In this document: positions 6,943-10,000 of the stretch, piece after piece
Layout: the number at the start of each line of letters is the position of its first letter
How positions within the stretch are numbered: position 1 is the stretch's first letter
NCBI GenBank assembly: GCA_020216805.1
Contig: JAIWNN010000125.1
Location: 1 to 10,000, forward strand
DNA: 10,000 bases
Reading direction: 5' to 3'
Origin: Desulfarculus sp.
GTDB lineage: Bacteria > Desulfobacterota > Desulfarculia > Desulfarculales > Desulfarculaceae
Notes under the pieces: model-generated
Told to the model about the DNA's origin: nothing
Seen by the model: only the letters and a program-made list of their open reading frames with translations
Databases searched by the model: none
Made by a program: the position numbers and the translations under genes

Positions 6943-8084
6943 CGCTTGACGTGCTCCTCGTGGGCCGCGCGATACACGGCCAGGGTTTGGCGGGCGGTCC
7001 GCTCCCAACTAAAGAGCCGCGCCCGCTCCTGACCGGCCCGGGATAGCTTCTGGTGCAGGTCGTCGTCGCTGAAGACCCGCCACATGGCCTCGGCGATGGC
7101 CCCTTCGTCCAAGGGGTCCACCAGCAGGCCGGCCGAACCGACGATCTCCGGCAGCGAACTGATGTTACTGGTGATCAGGGGGGTGGCGCAACTCATGGCC
7201 TCCAGGGCGGGCAGGCCGAAGCCCTCGTAGAGCGAGGGGAATACGAAGGCCCGGGCCGCGCCCATGAGCAGCGGCAGGTCCTCCTGGGGCAGGAAGCCGG
7301 TGAAGATGATGTCGTCGGCCAGGTTGAGGCCGTCAAGCTGGCGGAAGAGCGGGCCGGTGAGCCAGCCCTTTTGGCCGCTTAGGACCAGCTGCGCCCGTCC
7401 CTTGAGCCGGGGGCGCAGGCTCAAGTACGCCTTGATCAGGCGCACCAGGTTCTTGCGCGGCTCGATGTTGCCCACATGGAAAAAAAACGGCTTGTGGATG
7501 CCATAACGCCGGCGCACCCGCTCCAGCAAAGCCTGGTCCTCCACCGGCCTGAATTCCGGCGCGGCCGCCTCGTGCACCACCGCCACCCGCCGGGGATCCA
7601 CCCCCAGCACCTCCACCAGGTCGCGCTTGGTGTGGTGGCTGACGCTGATGATCCGGGCGGCCTTCTTCACCACCCGGCTGATGAGCCACTGCATGTAGAG
7701 CGCGTATTTGCGCGGAATGGTCTCGGGCTGGAGGAAGGCCACCAGGTCATGGATGGTGACCACCCCGGCCTGGCCCCGGCCCAGCAGGGGCAGCATCGCC
7801 GCCGGACCGTGCATCACCTGGACTCCCGCCCGGCGCAGGCAATTCGGCAGCCAGAGATGCTCCCAGAGGTCGCCCAGGGGGTGGTTCTCGTGGGAGAGCC
7901 GGGTGGCCAGGACCGGGCCGGGATGGGCGGGATCGGCCAACAGCGCCAGGTTGGGCGGACGGCCCACCAGGAGCAGCTCGTGCTCGGGCCCCACCCGGCG
8001 CAACCCGCGCACCAGGTTCAGCACGTAGTTGCCGATGCCCGAACGCACCGGGGTCACGGTGCGCACGTCGATGGCGATCCTCAT
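6939..8084 (-). CDS. GT4-family glycosyltransferase (first of the tandem related pair)
   Basis: This GT-B transferase has 381 residues and probably works on the same glycan as its neighbours. It opens with MRIAIDVRTVTPVRSGIGNYVLNLV, where the Gly-rich GIGNY loop is typical of the mannosyltransferase-like GT4 branch. VVTIHDLVAFLQPE (108-121) and SHHTKRDLVEVLGVDPRRV (149-167) parallel the next gene. HVGNIEPRKNL (203-213) begins the C-terminal domain, and the E-x7-E pair is Glu287/Glu295 in PSLYEGFGLPALE. The ATG at 8084 overlaps the upstream stop as ATGA; a G-rich stretch before it is only a weak ribosome binding site. The same frame stays open back to 9014, but that extension crosses the neighbouring transferase and is Pro/Gly/Arg-rich, so it is not real. 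Residues 200-202 (FFF) lie on a T8 tract. Confidence 0.92.
   Translation of the reverse strand: MRIAIDVRTVTPVRSGIGNYVLNLVRGLRRVGPEHELLLVGRPPNLALLADPAHPGPVLATRLSHENHPLGDLWEHLWLPNCLRRAGVQVMHGPAAMLPLLGRGQAGVVTIHDLVAFLQPETIPRKYALYMQWLISRVVKKAARIISVSHHTKRDLVEVLGVDPRRVAVVHEAAAPEFRPVEDQALLERVRRRYGIHKPFFFHVGNIEPRKNLVRLIKAYLSLRPRLKGRAQLVLSGQKGWLTGPLFRQLDGLNLADDIIFTGFLPQEDLPLLMGAARAFVFPSLYEGFGLPALEAMSCATPLITSNISSLPEIVGSAGLLVDPLDEGAIAEAMWRVFSDDDLHQKLSRAGQERARLFSWERTARQTLAVYRAAHEEHVKR
6954..6959 (-). promoter_or_regulatory. Candidate ribosome binding site of the transferase starting at 6942
   Basis: GAGGAG in the coding sense lies 11 bases before the GTG at 6942, inside the end of the preceding gene. 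The spacing is long, but it supports the short start over the open frame reaching to 7008. Confidence 0.45.
7197..7240. repeat. Direct repeat copy 2 (in the gene at 6939-8084)
   Basis: This is the partner of 6091-6134, with 43 of 44 bases identical. A second, weaker shared block lies at 6484-6517 and 7611-7644 (30 of 34 identical), coding for the HSKRDLVE / HTKRDLVE region. Confidence 0.9.
7480..7487 (-). repeat. T8 homopolymer tract inside the first tandem glycosyltransferase gene
   Basis: Eight A on the plus strand (T8 in the coding sense) encode Phe200-Phe201-Phe202 as TTT TTT TTC. It is the same length and base as the tract at 4850-4857 in another transferase. A slip here would cut the protein before the C-terminal donor-binding domain and the E-x7-E motif. 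Confidence 0.9.
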
Positions 8085-9235
8085 GCCGCCCCCGCGCCGC
8101 CAGCCGCCAGGCGTCCGGCCAGGAGGTCGGATAGCATCCGGGCGGTGGCCAGGGCCCAGGCCGCCCAGGAGAAGCGCTCTCGCGCCCGCATCAGCCCCCG
8201 GGCGGCCAGCTCCGCCCGGCGGAGGGGATCGGCCAGGGCCAGGAGCCGTTGGGCCAGGGCCGGGGCGTCGCCGGCCGGGAAGATCAGGCCGCCGTCGCCC
8301 ACCACCTCGGGGATGGCCCCGCTGTCGCTGCCCACCACCGCCACTCCGCAGGCCATGGCCTCCACCAAGACGCGGCCGAACTGCTCCTGCTCGAAGCCGG
8401 CCTGGCGCGAGGGCAGCACCAGCACGTCCATGCGCCGGTAAACCTCCGGCATCCGGGCGTGGTCCACCAGGGGGGCCAGCTCGGCCGGGACCTCGGGGTG
8501 GCGCTGGATCCAATCCTGGACCCGGGCCTCCAGGGGGCCACCGCCCACCAGCAGGAGACGATGGGGAACGGCCAGGTCGGCGCTGGCCGCGAGCAAGGTC
8601 TCCAGGCCCTTTTCCGGGCTGAAGCGCCCCACGAAGCCGATGGTGTAGGGGCGGGGGACGGGCGGGTGCTCCGGAGGGGCGAACTGGTGGGTGTCCACCC
8701 CCCAGGAGAGCCGGGCCAGGGGGCCACGATAGCCGCGCTGGCGCAACACCGTCGCCGCCTCCCGGTTGCGGGCCACGATCAGGTCCGTCTCGGCGAAGAT
8801 CCGGCGCTCCAGCCAGGTGTCGGCCCGGTAGAGCCAGGTCCAGGGCTGGGGGTGCCAGGCCGGGCTGAAGCAGAGATTGCGCCAGGAGTGGCAGACGAAG
8901 CGCGCCCGCGGGGCCAGCAGCCTGGTCAGGGCCAGGGCCTGGCCGGTGGGCCAGAAATTCTCGTCGGACAGGGCCAGAACCACGTCGGGCCCAGGTCCTA
9001 GGGCCTCGCGCCAACCGCCCAGGAACAGGCAGCGGTTGGGCGGTTTGCCCACCACCGGCGCGCGCACCAGCCGGTAGGAGCCGGACCAGGCGGCCGGGGC
9101 GCGCAGGTTGCGGTAGTTCTCGCGCCAGGCGCGGGGGGCCAGGACGGTGACGATCAGCCCGGCGGCGGCCAGGGCCTCGGCCTTGGACAGCTCGCCCCGG
9201 CGCACGGCGTTGGGGTCCACCACCAGGACCCGCAT
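8081..9235 (-). CDS. GT4-family glycosyltransferase
   Basis: This is a 384-residue GT-B transferase, the first of four in reading order, probably acting early on the lipid-linked glycan. It begins MRVLVVDPNAVRRGELSKAEALAAAG and has the inter-domain segment LSWGVDTHQFAPP (176-188). GFVGRFSPEKGLETLL (200-215) is the classic start of the GT4 C-terminal domain, VGGGPLE lies at 230-236, and the E-x7-E pair is Glu284/Glu292 in EQFGRVLVE followed by AMACGVAVVGSDSGAIPEVVG. The N-terminal domain is less conserved and shows no obvious relationship to the following pair. The ATG at 9235 shares a base with the flippase stop (TGATG) and has GGAAGAGG (9240-9247) 4 bases upstream. The frame remains open to 9973 across the flippase gene, which is a high-GC artefact. 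The sugar transferred cannot be told. Confidence 0.92.
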   Translation of the reverse strand: MRVLVVDPNAVRRGELSKAEALAAAGLIVTVLAPRAWRENYRNLRAPAAWSGSYRLVRAPVVGKPPNRCLFLGGWREALGPGPDVVLALSDENFWPTGQALALTRLLAPRARFVCHSWRNLCFSPAWHPQPWTWLYRADTWLERRIFAETDLIVARNREAATVLRQRGYRGPLARLSWGVDTHQFAPPEHPPVPRPYTIGFVGRFSPEKGLETLLAASADLAVPHRLLLVGGGPLEARVQDWIQRHPEVPAELAPLVDHARMPEVYRRMDVLVLPSRQAGFEQEQFGRVLVEAMACGVAVVGSDSGAIPEVVGDGGLIFPAGDAPALAQRLLALADPLRRAELAARGLMRARERFSWAAWALATARMLSDLLAGRLAAGGAGAA

Positions 9236-10000
9236 CAGGCCTCTTCCGAGGGCGGCTCCGGGGAGGCTTCCACAGGCGGCCTGGACCGGTGGCGCAACAG
9301 CGCCCACACCCGGCCCAACTCGTCCCATTGCACCGCCCGAGAGGCCAGGGCCGCCCCGGCGTAGACCACCATCGCCAGGGGAATCACCAGGCCCAAGCCC
9401 CAGCCCGGCTCCAGGACCAGGAACAGGGCCATCACCGCGGCGGCGATCAGCGGCCGCCAGGCGGCGGTGAAGGGCCACTCCAGGCCGGCCACCCGGCGCA
9501 GGAAAAAGGCGTTGAGCAGCAGCAGGACCGCCTCGGTGGCCAGGGTGGCGGCCGCCGCCCCCAGATAGCCGAAGCGCGGGATCCACCACCAGTTCAACCC
9601 CAGGTTGACCAGAAGGGCCAGACCGGTGGTGGCCGCGCCCAGGCCCTGGCGGCCCAGGGCGGCCAAGGTGGTCAGTTGCAGGTAGTTCACGAAGACCAAC
9701 GCCACGCTGGGGGCCAGCCAGAGGAAAGCCGCCGCCGCCGGCACGTAGACCGGGCCGAAGACCGCCATCACCACCGCCTGGCGTTCTAGGAGGAGGCCCG
9801 TCGCCGCCGGCAGGCCCACCAGCAGCAGCAGGCGCAGGCCCTGGCGGTGGAGCCGGGCCAGTTCCTCGGGCTGGCGCTGGTGCAGGTCGGCCATCACCGG
9901 CAACAACGAGGCCGCCACCAGGCCGGCCAGGATGCCCAAGGCGTCGGTGATCCGCACCGCGGCGGTGTACCAACCCACCTCGGCGAAGGTGCGCCCCAGG
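9235..10000 (-). CDS. Wzx-like polysaccharide flippase, 5'-truncated by the window edge
   Basis: This is a membrane protein of the MOP/PST family that would flip lipid-linked glycan units from the cytosolic to the periplasmic face. The 254 C-terminal residues are visible; the family is usually 400-500 long, so nearly half is missing. The frame is open to the window end, and codons upstream of the Met at 9978 (reading LGRTFAEV) precede VGWYTAAVRITDALG, which matches the conserved VGxYxxAxR segment of these transporters. About seven hydrophobic segments follow, including VALVFVNYLQLTTLAALGRQ, ALLVNLGLNWWWIPRFGYLGAA (the N-x-x-L-N-x-x-x-I-P signature) and AMVVYAGAALASRA. The C-terminal 40 residues are charged and Pro/Glu-rich, probably cytosolic. 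It overlaps the first glycosyltransferase by one base. The Wzx assignment rests on family pattern plus context; a teichuronic-acid or other MOP exporter is possible. Confidence 0.88.
   Translation of the reverse strand, partial: LGRTFAEVGWYTAAVRITDALGILAGLVAASLLPVMADLHQRQPEELARLHRQGLRLLLLVGLPAATGLLLERQAVVMAVFGPVYVPAAAAFLWLAPSVALVFVNYLQLTTLAALGRQGLGAATTGLALLVNLGLNWWWIPRFGYLGAAAATLATEAVLLLLNAFFLRRVAGLEWPFTAAWRPLIAAAVMALFLVLEPGWGLGLVIPLAMVVYAGAALASRAVQWDELGRVWALLRHRSRPPVEASPEPPSEEA
9240..9247 (-). promoter_or_regulatory. Ribosome binding site of the transferase starting at 9235
   Basis: GGAAGAGG in the coding sense sits 4 bases before the ATG at 9235, within the last codons of the flippase gene. 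It supports this start and coupling through the TGATG junction. Confidence 0.55.

Noticed and set aside
6939..9014. A 691-codon open frame on the minus strand that would fuse a long N-terminal extension to the glycosyltransferase at 6939-8084
   Set aside because: The extension lies over the neighbouring transferase in another frame, is Pro/Gly/Arg-rich with no recognisable domain, and the family N terminus MRIAIDVRTV starts exactly at the ATGA overlap. High GC keeps the wrong frame open.
8081..9973. A 630-codon open frame extending the glycosyltransferase at 8081-9235 upstream across the flippase gene
   Set aside because: The upstream part is a shadow of the flippase frame with low-complexity Gly/Pro/Ala sequence; the ATG at 9235 has a ribosome binding site and the expected N terminus.

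Overview
This is a very GC-rich, gene-dense 10 kb bacterial window. Gene types and sequence style suggest a Gram-negative, possibly a high-GC member of Desulfobacterota (former Deltaproteobacteria). That placement is a low-confidence impression, because no rRNA or other marker gene is present. Nine protein genes cover almost everything. No tRNA, rRNA, insertion sequence, CRISPR array, phage gene or convincing terminator was seen, and no stretch over 300 bases lacks a gene.

Plus strand, 1-1733: the 3' part of bioF (8-amino-7-oxononanoate synthase, its 5' end outside the window) overlaps a complete bioD (dethiobiotin synthetase) at an ATGA junction. Together they give two consecutive steps of biotin synthesis. 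The unit ends 20 bases from the convergent trkH.

Minus strand, 10000 down to 1754: the reading order is a Wzx-like polysaccharide flippase (5' end outside the window), four GT4-family glycosyltransferases, trkA and trkH. The flippase and four transferases are joined by stop/start overlaps (TGATG, ATGA, GTGA, GTGA), so they look like one translationally coupled unit. It would build a surface glycan on a lipid carrier at the inner membrane and flip it outward. No polymerase, initiating sugar-phosphate transferase or chain-length regulator lies in the window; they may lie upstream of position 10000. After a 40-base gap come trkA and trkH, the cytoplasmic gating subunit and membrane pore of a Trk potassium uptake system. 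They sit on the same strand with no visible terminator, so they may be read through from the glycan operon or have their own promoter inside the last transferase gene.

The parts are known families. The points worth a second look are two eight-base T tracts, each inside a different glycosyltransferase gene; a tandem pair of related transferases sharing a 43-of-44 direct repeat; and the Trk genes placed behind the glycan operon. I see no clear evidence of a wholly new system.
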